This document shows positions 37,993-46,751 of a stretch of DNA of 64,000 nt, piece after piece (the first letter of the stretch is position 1; each line of letters begins with the position of its first letter). The translations under genes and the position numbers were made by a program. The stretch spans positions 248,001 through 312,000 of the forward strand of contig JBKBKB010000003.1 in assembly GCA_046294735.1 (NCBI GenBank), in the 5' to 3' direction. Source of the DNA: 34-65-8 sp046294735. GTDB taxonomy: Bacteria; Pseudomonadota; Alphaproteobacteria; Sphingomonadales; Sphingomonadaceae. The notes under the pieces were generated by a model, which did not search any database, was not told where the DNA came from, and saw only the letters and a program-made list of their open reading frames with translations.

Positions 37993-39500
37993 GCGAGGCT
38001 ACGGTTATTCCTCTGGCCGAACCGCGCCGGACGGCACCGGTTGGCCTGCTGGTCAAGGCAGTCGCGGGCTTGCGCCAGTCGATTGCCGGGATCGCCGCGC
38101 TGGTGTTCCTCATGCGCGACCAGGGTTCGATCTTCTGGATCGCGCTGGGTGTGGTCCTGCTGGTGGCAGCGATCAACGTGATCGTGGCCGGCCTGCAGTG
38201 GCACCGGCTGACTTTCCATGTCGGAGACGAGGACATCCGTCTGGAAAGCGGCGTGGTGGCGCGCACGGCGCGCTCGGTGCCCTATGAACGGATCCAGGAT
38301 ATCAGCCTGGAGCAGGGGCCGCTGGCGCGGCTGTTGGGGCTGGTCGAAGTGCGGTTCGAGACCGGGGCAGGCGGGGCGGACGACCTTTCGCTGACCTACC
38401 TGACCGTGGCCGAGGGCGAGGAGCTGCGCGAACTGGTCCGCGCCCGGCGCGATCTGGCCCCGGTCGAACCGGGCGAGGACGCTGCTGCGCCGCCCGCCGC
38501 GGCACCGGTTCTGTTCGCGATGGGCCCGCGCCGGGTACTGACTTTCGGGCTGTTCGAATTCTCACTGGCGGTAATCGCGGTGCTGTTCGGGGTGACGCAG
38601 CAATTCGATTTCCTGCTGCCGTTCGACATCTGGGACTTCGATCGGTGGGAAGAACGGCTGGCCGGCCCTGGGGCGCAGCTCGCCGGGCTTGGCGCGGCGG
38701 TGCAGGTTATCGGCGGAATGATCGCTGCAGCGTCGATCCTGCTGCTCGGATTTGCAACCGGCGTGGTGCGGACCGCCTTGCGTGAATGGGGCTTCCTGCT
38801 GGAGCGGACCGACAAGGGCTTCCGCCGCAAGCGGGGCCTGCTCACCCGCACCGACGTGGTCATGCCGGTTCACCGGGTGCAGGCGATGACCATGGGCACA
38901 CGCCTGCTGCGCCGCCTGTTCGGCTGGCATGGCCTGTCATTCGTCAGTCTGGCGCAGGACGCGGGATCGGCCAACCATGTGGTCGCTCCGTTCGGGAAGA
39001 AGGACGAGCTGTGGCCGGTGGCGCAGGCAGCCGGGTTCAGCCCGCCGCCCGAGGACGCGCACTGGCACCGGGCGAGCACGGCCTACCGGTTCGATGCCAT
39101 GCTGCTGGCGGTCATGCTCCCGGTCATTGCGGCGGCAGTCGTGATCGGGCTGGGCCAGTTCCTGTGGGCGCTGCTGCCACTGACGATCGGCGCGATTCTG
39201 GTGACAGGCGAATGGATTGCCTGGCGCAAGACCGAACATCTGCTTGACGAACGGCAGGTGATCGCCCGGCGCGGCTGGCTGGCCCCCCGGCTGGACATTG
39301 CGCCCCGGGTCAAGCTGCAGTCGGTCGATTTCCGGCAGGGCCCGCTGGGCCGCTGGCACGGCTATGGTACCCTCCACCTTGGCCTTGCCGGCGGTGCGTT
39401 TGAAATCCCCGGCGTGCCGGTGGAGCGTGGACGCGCGGTGCGCGATGCCGTGCTCGCCAGCATTGCCGAGACCGATTTCAGCGCCCTCAATCGCGATTAG
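37989..39500 (+). CDS. Large bPH2-domain membrane protein (YdbT-like), three PH-like repeats
   Basis: 503 residues, GTG start overlapping the previous stop by 4 bases. Three membrane-pair plus bPH2 units are visible: LTFHVGDEDIRLESGVVART with VPYERIQDISLEQGPLARLLG; KGFRRKRGLLTRTDVVMPVHRVQAMTMG; and ERQVIARRGWLAPRLDIAPRVKLQSVDFRQGPLGRWHGYG (each shown in parts). About six to eight spans. Together with the 168-residue partner it resembles the Bacillus YdbST pair, which is linked to membrane-stress functions. The stop overlaps that of the converging GNAT gene. Confidence 0.87.
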   Translation: MSEATVIPLAEPRRTAPVGLLVKAVAGLRQSIAGIAALVFLMRDQGSIFWIALGVVLLVAAINVIVAGLQWHRLTFHVGDEDIRLESGVVARTARSVPYERIQDISLEQGPLARLLGLVEVRFETGAGGADDLSLTYLTVAEGEELRELVRARRDLAPVEPGEDAAAPPAAAPVLFAMGPRRVLTFGLFEFSLAVIAVLFGVTQQFDFLLPFDIWDFDRWEERLAGPGAQLAGLGAAVQVIGGMIAAASILLLGFATGVVRTALREWGFLLERTDKGFRRKRGLLTRTDVVMPVHRVQAMTMGTRLLRRLFGWHGLSFVSLAQDAGSANHVVAPFGKKDELWPVAQAAGFSPPPEDAHWHRASTAYRFDAMLLAVMLPVIAAAVVIGLGQFLWALLPLTIGAILVTGEWIAWRKTEHLLDERQVIARRGWLAPRLDIAPRVKLQSVDFRQGPLGRWHGYGTLHLGLAGGAFEIPGVPVERGRAVRDAVLASIAETDFSALNRD

Positions 39501-39796
39501 GCGCGCAGGTCCGCCCAATCGGGGTTGCGGCGGAATTTCGCCTCGACATAGGAACACTGCGGCACGATCCGGAACCCTTGCGTGCGCGCATCTGCGACCA
39601 GCGCTTCAACCATCGCGGCCGCGATGCCGCGGCCTTCGAGTTCCTGCGGCACCAGCGTATGGTCAGCCACCCGCACGGCTTCGCCACGCGCTTTCCAGGT
39701 CAGCCGCCCGACCTTGTCGGTCCCTGGTACAGCCGCGCGGTATTCACCGCGGGCGCCGCTGTCGTGGTGGGTGATGTCGAGCCCTTCAATGGCCAA
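39497..39796 (-). CDS. Small GNAT-type (YjdJ-like) N-acetyltransferase
   Basis: 99 residues. TTG start at 39796 is set by AAGGAG 7 bases upstream; the frame stays open on the minus strand far beyond, but that part is the antisense of the aldolase gene. The sequence GRLTWKARGEAVRVADHTLV leads to the acetyl-CoA loop VPQELEGRGIAAAMVEALVADAR, with the R/Q-x-x-G-x-A pattern of GNAT, and the CSYVEAKFRRNPDWADL end typical of the YjdJ/GCN5-related short family. Substrate unknown. Shares its 3' end with the PH-protein gene by 4 bases. Confidence 0.83.
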   Translation of the reverse strand: MAIEGLDITHHDSGARGEYRAAVPGTDKVGRLTWKARGEAVRVADHTLVPQELEGRGIAAAMVEALVADARTQGFRIVPQCSYVEAKFRRNPDWADLRA

Positions 39797-39847
39797 GATG
39801 CGTCTCCTTCTTGCCAACAACGTGCGGGCCGCTAGGGGCGTTCCACC

Positions 39848-40855
39848 ATGCAGTTCCTGTCCGACAACGCCGCCGCCGTCCACCCCCGTGTCTGGACCGC
39901 GATGCAGGCCGCCGATGCGCCAGACGCGCCCTATGACGGGGACGCGCTGAGCAAGGACCTCGACGCGCGATTTGCGGACCTGTTCGGGCGCGATTGCGCG
40001 GTGCTGTGGGTCGCCACCGGAACGGCCGCCAATTGCCTGGCACTCGCCGCCATGTGCTCGCCCCACGGCGGGGTGGTGTGCCACCGCGAAGCGCACATCG
40101 AGGTCGACGAGGGCGGCGCGCCGGGGTTCTATCTCCACGGGGCCAAGCTGATGCTGGCCGAGGGGTGCAGAGAATCGGGGGGCGCCAAGCTGACCCCTGA
40201 TGCCATCCGCGCCGTGATCGACCCGATCCGCGATGACGTGCACCAGGTGCAGCCGAATGCAATCTCCGTGACGCAGGCAAGCGAGTATGGCCGCGTTTAT
40301 CGGCCGGCCGAACTGGCGGCGATCGGTGCGCTGGCCGAAGAGCGGAAACTGGGCTTCCATGTCGATGGGGCGCGGTTCGCCAATGCGGTTGCCTTTCTGG
40401 GTTGCTCGCCAGCGCAAGCCGTCGGTCCGGCCCAGGCGCTCAGCTTCGGCTGCGTCAAGAACGGCGGGATGAGCGCCGAGGCGATCGTGTTCTTCGATCC
40501 CGCACTGGCCGATGTCGCCCGCTATCGCCGCAAGCGGGCCGGGCACCTGCAATCGAAGGGCCGGTACCTTGCCGCACAGCTGGTCGCGATGCTGGACGGC
40601 GACCTGTGGCTGGAGAATGCCCGCGCCGCCAATGCTGCTGCCGCTGAAATCGCCGCAGCCTGCGCGGACCGTTTGCTCCACCCGGTCGAAGCCAACGAGG
40701 TGTTCGTCCGGCTGAGTGCGGCAGAGCGCGAGGCGCTGCGCGCGCAGGGGTTCGGCTTTTATGACTGGGGCGGCGATGCCGCGCGGTTCGTAACTGCCTG
40801 GAACACGCGCGAGGACGACGCGAGCGCGCTGGCCCGGGCCATAACCAGCCTGTGA
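39848..40855 (+). CDS. Low-specificity L-threonine aldolase-like beta-eliminating lyase
   Basis: 335 residues, PLP fold type I. ATG at 39848. The opening MQFLSDNAAAVHPRVWTAM and YDGDALSKDLDARFADLFG match threonine aldolases; the phosphate-binding ATGTAANCLAL, HVDGARFANA and the PLP lysine in SFGCVKNGGMSAEAI follow. The enzyme would cleave L-threonine or L-allo-threonine to glycine and acetaldehyde. The lysine context differs from the usual SKGLGAPVG, so substrate range may be shifted. GTGA overlap with the transporter gene suggests co-translation. Confidence 0.88.
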   Translation: MQFLSDNAAAVHPRVWTAMQAADAPDAPYDGDALSKDLDARFADLFGRDCAVLWVATGTAANCLALAAMCSPHGGVVCHREAHIEVDEGGAPGFYLHGAKLMLAEGCRESGGAKLTPDAIRAVIDPIRDDVHQVQPNAISVTQASEYGRVYRPAELAAIGALAEERKLGFHVDGARFANAVAFLGCSPAQAVGPAQALSFGCVKNGGMSAEAIVFFDPALADVARYRRKRAGHLQSKGRYLAAQLVAMLDGDLWLENARAANAAAAEIAAACADRLLHPVEANEVFVRLSAAEREALRAQGFGFYDWGGDAARFVTAWNTREDDASALARAITSL

Positions 40856-41760
40856 CAAGCGCCCCGCCGCACGCCCTGCTGCGCCCGCGCATTGCGCTAC
40901 CGTTCATCGTGGTGGCGCTGATCTGGGGCAGCACTTGGTATGTCATTACCGGGCAGATTGCTGAAGTCCCGGCCAGTTGGTCGATTGCTTACCGTTTTGC
41001 CATGGCCACCCCGGCGATGTTCGTGGTCGCGCTGGTCATGCGTCAGCCGCTCGAGCTTGGCCGGGCGGGGCACCTGCTGGCCGTGCTGATTGGCCTCACC
41101 CAGTTCTGCGGCAATTTCAATTTCGTCTACCGGGCTGAGCTGCACCTGACTTCAGGCATTGTCGCAGTGATGTTCGGGATGCTGATGGTGCCCAATGCCC
41201 TGCTCGGCCGCTGGTGGCTGGGGCAGCAGGTGACGCCGCGCTTTCTGCTCGGCAGCCTGGTTGCGATTGCCGGGATTGCCTTGCTGCTGGTGCACGAGGC
41301 GCAGACCGCGCGGCTCGACGGCAACGTGCTGCTCGGCGTGGTGCTCGCGGTGGGCGGGATCCTGTCGGCGTCGATTGCCAACGTGGTCCAGGCCAACCGG
41401 ACCGGGCGCAGCCTGCCGATGGTCAGCCTGCTGGCCTGGTCGATGCTTTACGGAACGGCGTTCGACATTGCGCTGGCTTGGACGACTGCCGGCCCGCCGA
41501 TCTTTCCCGCCTCTTCCGCCTTCTGGGCCGGGACAGCGTGGCTGGCGCTGGCCGGATCGGTGGTCACCTTCCCGCTCTACTACACTATCGTGCGAGAGAT
41601 CGGGCCGGGCCGCGCGGCCTATAACGGCGTGCTGGTGATCGTGGTGGCGATGCTGATCTCGACCTTTGTCGAGGGCTATCAATGGTCGCTGTTGGCCGCA
41701 GCGGGGGCGGTGCTGGGCACGGGCGGCATGATCCTGGCCTTGCGCGCTCGTCAGGCCTGA
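40852..41760 (+). CDS. EamA/DMT-family transporter
   Basis: 302 residues, GTG start overlapping the aldolase stop by 4 bases. Ten predicted membrane helices in two EamA repeats (ALIWGSTWYVITGQ at the start of repeat 1; ILSASIANVVQANR in repeat 2). DMT proteins of this kind usually export amino acids or small metabolites; export of threonine/glycine-type compounds would fit the adjoining aldolase but is inference. Its 3' end overlaps that of the converging epimerase gene by 10 bases. Confidence 0.9.
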   Translation: MTSAPPHALLRPRIALPFIVVALIWGSTWYVITGQIAEVPASWSIAYRFAMATPAMFVVALVMRQPLELGRAGHLLAVLIGLTQFCGNFNFVYRAELHLTSGIVAVMFGMLMVPNALLGRWWLGQQVTPRFLLGSLVAIAGIALLLVHEAQTARLDGNVLLGVVLAVGGILSASIANVVQANRTGRSLPMVSLLAWSMLYGTAFDIALAWTTAGPPIFPASSAFWAGTAWLALAGSVVTFPLYYTIVREIGPGRAAYNGVLVIVVAMLISTFVEGYQWSLLAAAGAVLGTGGMILALRARQA

Positions 41761-42527
41761 AGCAGGCTCGCCAGCCCCTCGCGATAGGTGGGATAGCGCG
41801 GCTGCCAGCCGAGCACCCGCTTCGCCTTGCCATTCGCCACCCGGCGGTTCTCGGCATAGAATCCCAGAGCCATGGGGGAGAGGTTGGCTTCCTCCAGAGA
41901 TTGCAGCGGTGGCGGCGCGTGGCCGAGCAGGCGGCAGGCGTGCTCGATCACCGCGTTCTGGCTGCACGGCAGATCGTCGGCCAGGTTATAGGTGCCCGGC
42001 GGCCCGCCGAGCCCGGCCAGCACCCCGGAAACGATATCATCGACATGAACCCGGCTGAATACCTGCCCCGGCAGTTCGATCCGCTGCGCCCGCCCCTGCC
42101 GGACCCGGTCCAGCGCGCTCCGGCCCGGGCCATAGATCCCGGGCAGGCGAAACACCCGCGCGCCCCCCGCCAGCCAGCGGGCGTCCGCATCGCTCCGGGC
42201 GGAGCGGCGCCCGGTGCCAATCTCAGCGCTTTCGTCGACCCAGGCCCCTTGCGCGTCGCCATAGACGCCGGTCGAGGACAGGTAGCCGAGCCATTCCTGC
42301 GTCAGGCAGTCCCCATAGCGGTCCAGCACCGGATCGCTGTCTCCCGTCGGCGGGACCGAAGACAGGACATGACTGGCCCGGCCCAGGGCGGCCCGAACCG
42401 CAGCCTCGTCGTCGAAGGCGATTCCGCCTGCCCGCCCGGTTGCCTCGACGGACCATCCGCGCGCCACCAGCGCGTCCCTCACGCGCGAAGCGGTGTAACC
42501 GAGACCGAAGATGAGCAGGTGCGGCAA
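41751..42527 (-). CDS. NAD(P)-dependent epimerase/SDR-like protein (YeeZ-like)
   Basis: 258 residues. TTG start at 42527, with GGAAGG 10 bases ahead; a longer frame reaches into the pepN start and is not used. Rossmann fold starts immediately (MPHLLIFGLGYTASRVRDAL, GxGxxA pattern). The extended-SDR features are LSSTGVYGD and FRLPGIYGPGRSALD, with a C-terminal IELPGQVFSRVHVDDIVSG. The catalytic Tyr is replaced by or shifted into the TGVYG segment. Substrate unknown. Divergent from pepN, with 40 bases between starts. Confidence 0.82.
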   Translation of the reverse strand: MPHLLIFGLGYTASRVRDALVARGWSVEATGRAGGIAFDDEAAVRAALGRASHVLSSVPPTGDSDPVLDRYGDCLTQEWLGYLSSTGVYGDAQGAWVDESAEIGTGRRSARSDADARWLAGGARVFRLPGIYGPGRSALDRVRQGRAQRIELPGQVFSRVHVDDIVSGVLAGLGGPPGTYNLADDLPCSQNAVIEHACRLLGHAPPPLQSLEEANLSPMALGFYAENRRVANGKAKRVLGWQPRYPTYREGLASLLQA

Positions 42528-42567
42528 GCCGTGGCATCCTTCCAAAAAAGTGATTAGGGACGCCGCC

Positions 42568-45219
42568 ATGGATATTGCAACCCCTCCGCAGCCCGATGGC
42601 ACCGCCATTCTCGCCGATGCCGCGCCGACCCCGCACGAACCGCCAGTGATCCGGCGCGAGGATTACCGCCCGTTCGGCTGGCTGGTGCCGGACGTTTCGC
42701 TCCGGTTCGACCTTGGTCTGGACCGCACCCGGGTGCACGCCGCGCTGACCGTGCAGCGCAATGCCCGGGCCGACCACAGCGACTCGATCCGGCTCAACGG
42801 CGACGGACTGGTGGCGCGCTCGGTCATGGTTGATGGTGAGCCCTGCACCGGCTGGAGCATGGACGGCGGCGACCTGGTGGTGCCGCTGCATGGCGACAGC
42901 CACCTGATCGAGGTCGAAACCGAGATCGATCCATCGGCCAACACCCAGCTGATGGGGCTTTATGCCTCAAGCGGCATGCTTTGCACCCAGTGCGAGGCCG
43001 AAGGGTTCCGCCGGATCACCTTCTTCCCTGACCGGCCCGATGTGCTGTCGGTCTACACCGTGCGGATGGCGGGGCCGAAGGCACAGTTCCCGGTGCTGCT
43101 GTGCAACGGCAACCAAGTGACGACCGGTGACAAGGATGACGGCACCCACTGGGCCGAATGGCACGATCCCTGGCCCAAGCCGAGCTACCTGTTCGCGCTG
43201 GTGGCGGGCGACCTGGTCGCCAACTCGCGCTGCTTCACCACGTGTGGCGGCCGCAATGTCACGCTCAACATCTGGGTCCGCGCCGAAGACCTGCCGCGCA
43301 CCGATCATGCACTCGAATCTCTCGCCCGGTCGATGCGCTGGGACGAGGAGGTGTTCGGCCGTGAATACGATCTCGATCTCTACAACGTGGTCGCGGTGAG
43401 CGACTTCAACATGGGGGCGATGGAAAACAAGGGCCTCAACGTCTTCAACACCAAGTATGTGCTGGCGGATCGCGAAACCGCCAACGACGCCGATTATGAT
43501 GCGATCGAAGGGGTGATCGCGCACGAATACTTCCACAACTGGTCGGGCAACCGCGTCACCTGCCGCGACTGGTTCCAGCTCTCCCTCAAGGAAGGCTTCA
43601 CGGTGCTGCGTGACCAGCTGTTCAGTCAGGATATGCAGGGAGAGGCGGTCAAACGGATCGAGGACGTGCGGGTGCTGCGCCAGGTCCAGTTCCCCGAGGA
43701 CAGCGGCCCGCTGGCCCACCCGATCCGGCCTGACAGCTTCCGCGAGATCTCCAACTTCTATACCGCCACGGTCTACAACAAGGGGGCTGAGGTGATCCGC
43801 ATGATGCGGACAATGTGCGGGCCTGAAGCGTTCCGCCGGGGCACTGACCTGTATTTCAGCCGCCACGACGGCGAGGCCGCCACCTGCGAGGATTTTGTCC
43901 GCGCGATCGAGGAAGGCGCCGGGCTCGATCTGGCCCAGTTCCGCCTGTGGTATTCGCAGGCCGGGACACCGAAGGTCGAGGTCAAACTCACGCACGACGG
44001 CCAGACTGTCACCTTGCACCTGCGCCAGACCGTGCCGCCGACACCGGGCCAGCCTGACAAGAAGCCGATGCCGATCCCGCTGCGGCTTGCCCTGTTCGAC
44101 CGCACCAGCGGCACGCACCGGGGCGAGGAACTGGTGGTGTTCGACCGGGCCGAGGCGAGTTACCACTTTGCCGGGTTTGACGCGCTCACGGTGCTGTCGA
44201 TCAACCGCGGCTTTTCCGCACCGGTGGCGATCGAGCGCCACGTGCCAGACGAGGACCTGCTGTTCCTTGCCGCGCACGACGACGACCCGTTCGCCCGTTA
44301 CGAGGCGATGCAGGAACTGCTGGTCGGCCATTTGACCGCCGCCAGCGGTGATGGTCTGGATGATGCCGCCCGGGCCAGCGGGCGCGCTGCTATCCGCACG
44401 GCTTTCGCGGCGGTGCTGGCAGATGATGCGCTTGACGATTCGATGCGGGGCGAACTGATTACCCTGCCGGGCCATGGCTATCTCGCCGAGCAGCAGCTCG
44501 TCGCCGATCCTGCGCGCATCCACGCCGAGCGTGAGGCGCTCAAGGCCTGGCTCGGGCGCGAGCTGGAGGCCGACCTTCTCGCCACCCACCGCCGTGCGGC
44601 GGCCGTGCCCTTCGCACTCGACCGTGCGGCCAAGGGCGCGCGCAAGATCCGCACCCAGACGCTGGTCTACCTCGCCGCGGGCAACCCGGCGCTGGCCTCG
44701 GACCTGGCGGGTGCGCAGTACGATGGCGCCACCAACATGACTGACCGGCAGGGCGCCTTGATGGTACTGGCCGGTCTGGAAACCCCGGCGCGCACCGCAT
44801 GCCTGCTGGATTTCTACAACCGCTTTCGCGACAACAATCTGGTGATCGACAAATGGTTCAGCCTGCAGGCGCTTTCGCTCCACCCGCAGGTGCTGGAGCA
44901 CGTCAAGGTGCTGGCCGGACATCCCGATTTCACCCTGCGCAACCCCAACCGGGTGCGGTCGCTCTACATGGCGTTCGCCGCCAACGCCCACGCCTTCCAC
45001 GCGGCAAGTGGCGAGGGGTACCAGATGCTGGCCGACCTGATCATCGAACTCGACGCCATCAACGCCCAAACCGCGGCCCGGATGGTGCCCTCGCTCGGGC
45101 GCTGGCGGCGGACCGAACCGGGCCGGGCGGCGCTGATGAAGGGCGAGCTGGAGCGGATCCTGGCCACCGGCGGCCTGTCGCGCGATACCTTCGAACAAGT
45201 GAACCGCAGCCTTGGCTGA
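42568..45219 (+). CDS. pepN: Aminopeptidase N (M1 family)
   Basis: 883 residues from ATG 42568, with AGGGA 7 bases ahead; a longer frame from 42511 is unsupported. Exopeptidase motif GAMEN at 283-287 and zinc site HEYFH at 319-323 (His319, Glu320, His323; second Glu further on in LKEGFTVLRDQ) are intact. The C-terminal helical domain ends with the usual NPNRVRSLYMAFAANAHAFH segment. It removes N-terminal residues from peptides in the cytosol. The stop lies 8 bases inside the start of pgeF, so the two are co-translated. Confidence 0.97.
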   Translation: MDIATPPQPDGTAILADAAPTPHEPPVIRREDYRPFGWLVPDVSLRFDLGLDRTRVHAALTVQRNARADHSDSIRLNGDGLVARSVMVDGEPCTGWSMDGGDLVVPLHGDSHLIEVETEIDPSANTQLMGLYASSGMLCTQCEAEGFRRITFFPDRPDVLSVYTVRMAGPKAQFPVLLCNGNQVTTGDKDDGTHWAEWHDPWPKPSYLFALVAGDLVANSRCFTTCGGRNVTLNIWVRAEDLPRTDHALESLARSMRWDEEVFGREYDLDLYNVVAVSDFNMGAMENKGLNVFNTKYVLADRETANDADYDAIEGVIAHEYFHNWSGNRVTCRDWFQLSLKEGFTVLRDQLFSQDMQGEAVKRIEDVRVLRQVQFPEDSGPLAHPIRPDSFREISNFYTATVYNKGAEVIRMMRTMCGPEAFRRGTDLYFSRHDGEAATCEDFVRAIEEGAGLDLAQFRLWYSQAGTPKVEVKLTHDGQTVTLHLRQTVPPTPGQPDKKPMPIPLRLALFDRTSGTHRGEELVVFDRAEASYHFAGFDALTVLSINRGFSAPVAIERHVPDEDLLFLAAHDDDPFARYEAMQELLVGHLTAASGDGLDDAARASGRAAIRTAFAAVLADDALDDSMRGELITLPGHGYLAEQQLVADPARIHAEREALKAWLGRELEADLLATHRRAAAVPFALDRAAKGARKIRTQTLVYLAAGNPALASDLAGAQYDGATNMTDRQGALMVLAGLETPARTACLLDFYNRFRDNNLVIDKWFSLQALSLHPQVLEHVKVLAGHPDFTLRNPNRVRSLYMAFAANAHAFHAASGEGYQMLADLIIELDAINAQTAARMVPSLGRWRRTEPGRAALMKGELERILATGGLSRDTFEQVNRSLG

Positions 45220-45961
45220 GGCGGTTCGTTCGGCTCTCCTCGAAGGCTTGCCGCACGGGTTCATGACCCGGCTGGGCGGCCATTCGACAGGTGTGACCGG
45301 CGGTTTGCAATGCGGGTTTGGGGCCGGTGACGATCCGGTGGCGGTTGCGGCCAATCGGCGCGAGGCGGTCGATGCCGTGCTGCCTGGCGCGCTGCTGCTG
45401 GCCTTGCACCAAGTCCATTCAGCGGATGTCGTGACGGTGGCTGACCTGTGGGACGACGACCACCGCCCAACCGCCGACGCCGTTGTCACGGGCCGCCCCG
45501 GGGTGGTGCTGGGCATTGTGACGGCCGATTGCGCCCCGGTGCTGCTTTCCGATCGGGAAGGGGGTGTCGTCGGCGCCGCGCACGCCGGGTGGCGCGGGGC
45601 CCATGGCGGGGTGATCGAGGCGACGATCGCAGCGATGGAGCGGCTTGGCGGTCGGCGTGAGCAGATGGCAGCAGCAATCGGCCCGACCATTGCCCAGCCC
45701 AGTTACGAGGTTAACGACGGTTTCCGGCAGCAGTTCGATTACCGTGACACCGAGCATTTTGCTCCCGGGCGCGACGGGCACTGGCAGTTCGATCTGCCCG
45801 GCTACATCGCAGCCCGTCTGCGGCGCGCGGGCGTGTGCCTGATCGACGACTGTCGCCTGGACACATATGCCGATCCAGTCCGGTTCTATTCCTTCCGCCG
45901 CGCAACCCATCGGGGGGAGCCCAGTTACGGGCGCCAGCTCAGCCTGATCGGGCTTGCGTGA
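45212..45961 (+). CDS. pgeF: Peptidoglycan editing factor PgeF (YfiH/LACC1 family)
   Basis: 249 residues; TTG at 45212 overlaps the pepN end by 8 bases, and no good ATG exists before residue 18. Metal-binding and catalytic residues are seen in HQVHSADV, VTADCAPVLL and AAHAGWRGAHGG, and the C-terminus has YSFRRATHRGEPSYGRQLS. YfiH proteins act on purine nucleosides and in E. coli clear UDP-MurNAc-serine misincorporation; older annotations call them polyphenol oxidases. Location after pepN is common. Confidence 0.88.
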   Translation: MAEAVRSALLEGLPHGFMTRLGGHSTGVTGGLQCGFGAGDDPVAVAANRREAVDAVLPGALLLALHQVHSADVVTVADLWDDDHRPTADAVVTGRPGVVLGIVTADCAPVLLSDREGGVVGAAHAGWRGAHGGVIEATIAAMERLGGRREQMAAAIGPTIAQPSYEVNDGFRQQFDYRDTEHFAPGRDGHWQFDLPGYIAARLRRAGVCLIDDCRLDTYADPVRFYSFRRATHRGEPSYGRQLSLIGLA

Positions 45962-45989
45962 AAGTGCACAGGCAGTGCCCAAAATGCGG

Positions 45990-46016
45990 TTGGCAAAAGG
46001 ACCGCCCCTGTATAGA
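45990..46016 (+). promoter_or_regulatory. Putative promoter of petABC
   Basis: TTGGCA at 45990-45995 and TATAGA at 46011-46016 with a 15-base spacer, in the 197-base gap before petA. The spacer is slightly short. No other feature in the gap looks better; the rest holds only weak inverted repeats. Confidence 0.4.
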
Positions 46017-46158
46017 GGCTCGCCCAAACCGGCGATAAGGTGTGGCCTTTTCACGTCTGGGGGAGCCGGCCCGGAGCGGGCTCATTCAGGCGGTGACCGG
46101 TTGGAATATTGGAAAGCCCGCGCATCGGGCGGAATACAGGCTAGGCAAGGCAGGTCAA

Positions 46159-46734
46159 ATGGCTGATTCGACTGGCACCGCAGCACCCGTAATGGCCGCC
46201 GACGGCGGTGACGGCGGCGTGCGTCGGCGTGACTTCATCAACATTGCGGCGGTCAGCACGGCCGGTGTCGGCGCGATCGGCGTGGTCATCCCGCTAGTCA
46301 GCCAGATGGCACCTTCGGCTAACGTGCTGGCTGAAAGCAGCACCGAGGTGGATGTCTCGGCCATCCAGCCGGGTCAGGCGATCAAGGCCGTGTTCCGCAA
46401 GCAACCGCTGTTCATCCGGCGCCTGACCCAACAGGAAGTCGAGGAGGCCAATGCCACCCCCCTGTCCGACCTGCGCGACGCTGAAAGCCTCGCCGACCGG
46501 ACCAAGGAAGGGCATGGTGACCTGCTCGTTACCATGGGGGTGTGCACCCATCTGGGCTGCGTCCCGCTGGGCGCGGCCGAGGGTGAGAACAAGGGCGAAT
46601 ACAACGGCTATTTCTGCCCCTGCCATGGCTCGCATTACGACACGGCGGGCCGTATCCGCAAAGGCCCGGCCCCGACCAATCTGGTTGTGCCGGAATACGC
46701 ATTCACTTCCGACACCGTGATCCGGGTCGGCTGA
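46159..46734 (+). CDS. petA: Ubiquinol-cytochrome c reductase Rieske iron-sulfur subunit
   Basis: 191 residues from ATG 46159; the upstream frame to 46042 is not coding. A Tat-type/anchor N-terminus contains RRRDFINIAAVSTAGVGAIG with one membrane helix. Rieske cluster ligands are Cys129/His131 (CTHLGC) and Cys153/His156 (CPCHGS), with Cys134 and Cys155 forming the disulfide. It carries electrons from ubiquinol to cytochrome c1 in the bc1 complex on the periplasmic side. First gene of petABC. Confidence 0.97.
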   Translation: MADSTGTAAPVMAADGGDGGVRRRDFINIAAVSTAGVGAIGVVIPLVSQMAPSANVLAESSTEVDVSAIQPGQAIKAVFRKQPLFIRRLTQQEVEEANATPLSDLRDAESLADRTKEGHGDLLVTMGVCTHLGCVPLGAAEGENKGEYNGYFCPCHGSHYDTAGRIRKGPAPTNLVVPEYAFTSDTVIRVG

Positions 46735-46751
46735 GGAGCGAGAGAGAGATC

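Noticed and set aside
39497..40858. 453-codon frame extending the GNAT gene
   Set aside because: Only the last 99 codons look like GNAT and the AAGGAG-TTG start at 39796 fits them; the rest is antisense to the aldolase gene.
42967..45690. 907-codon minus-strand frame opposite pepN and pgeF
   Set aside because: Low-complexity Arg/His/Gly antisense product spanning two real genes with intact active sites.
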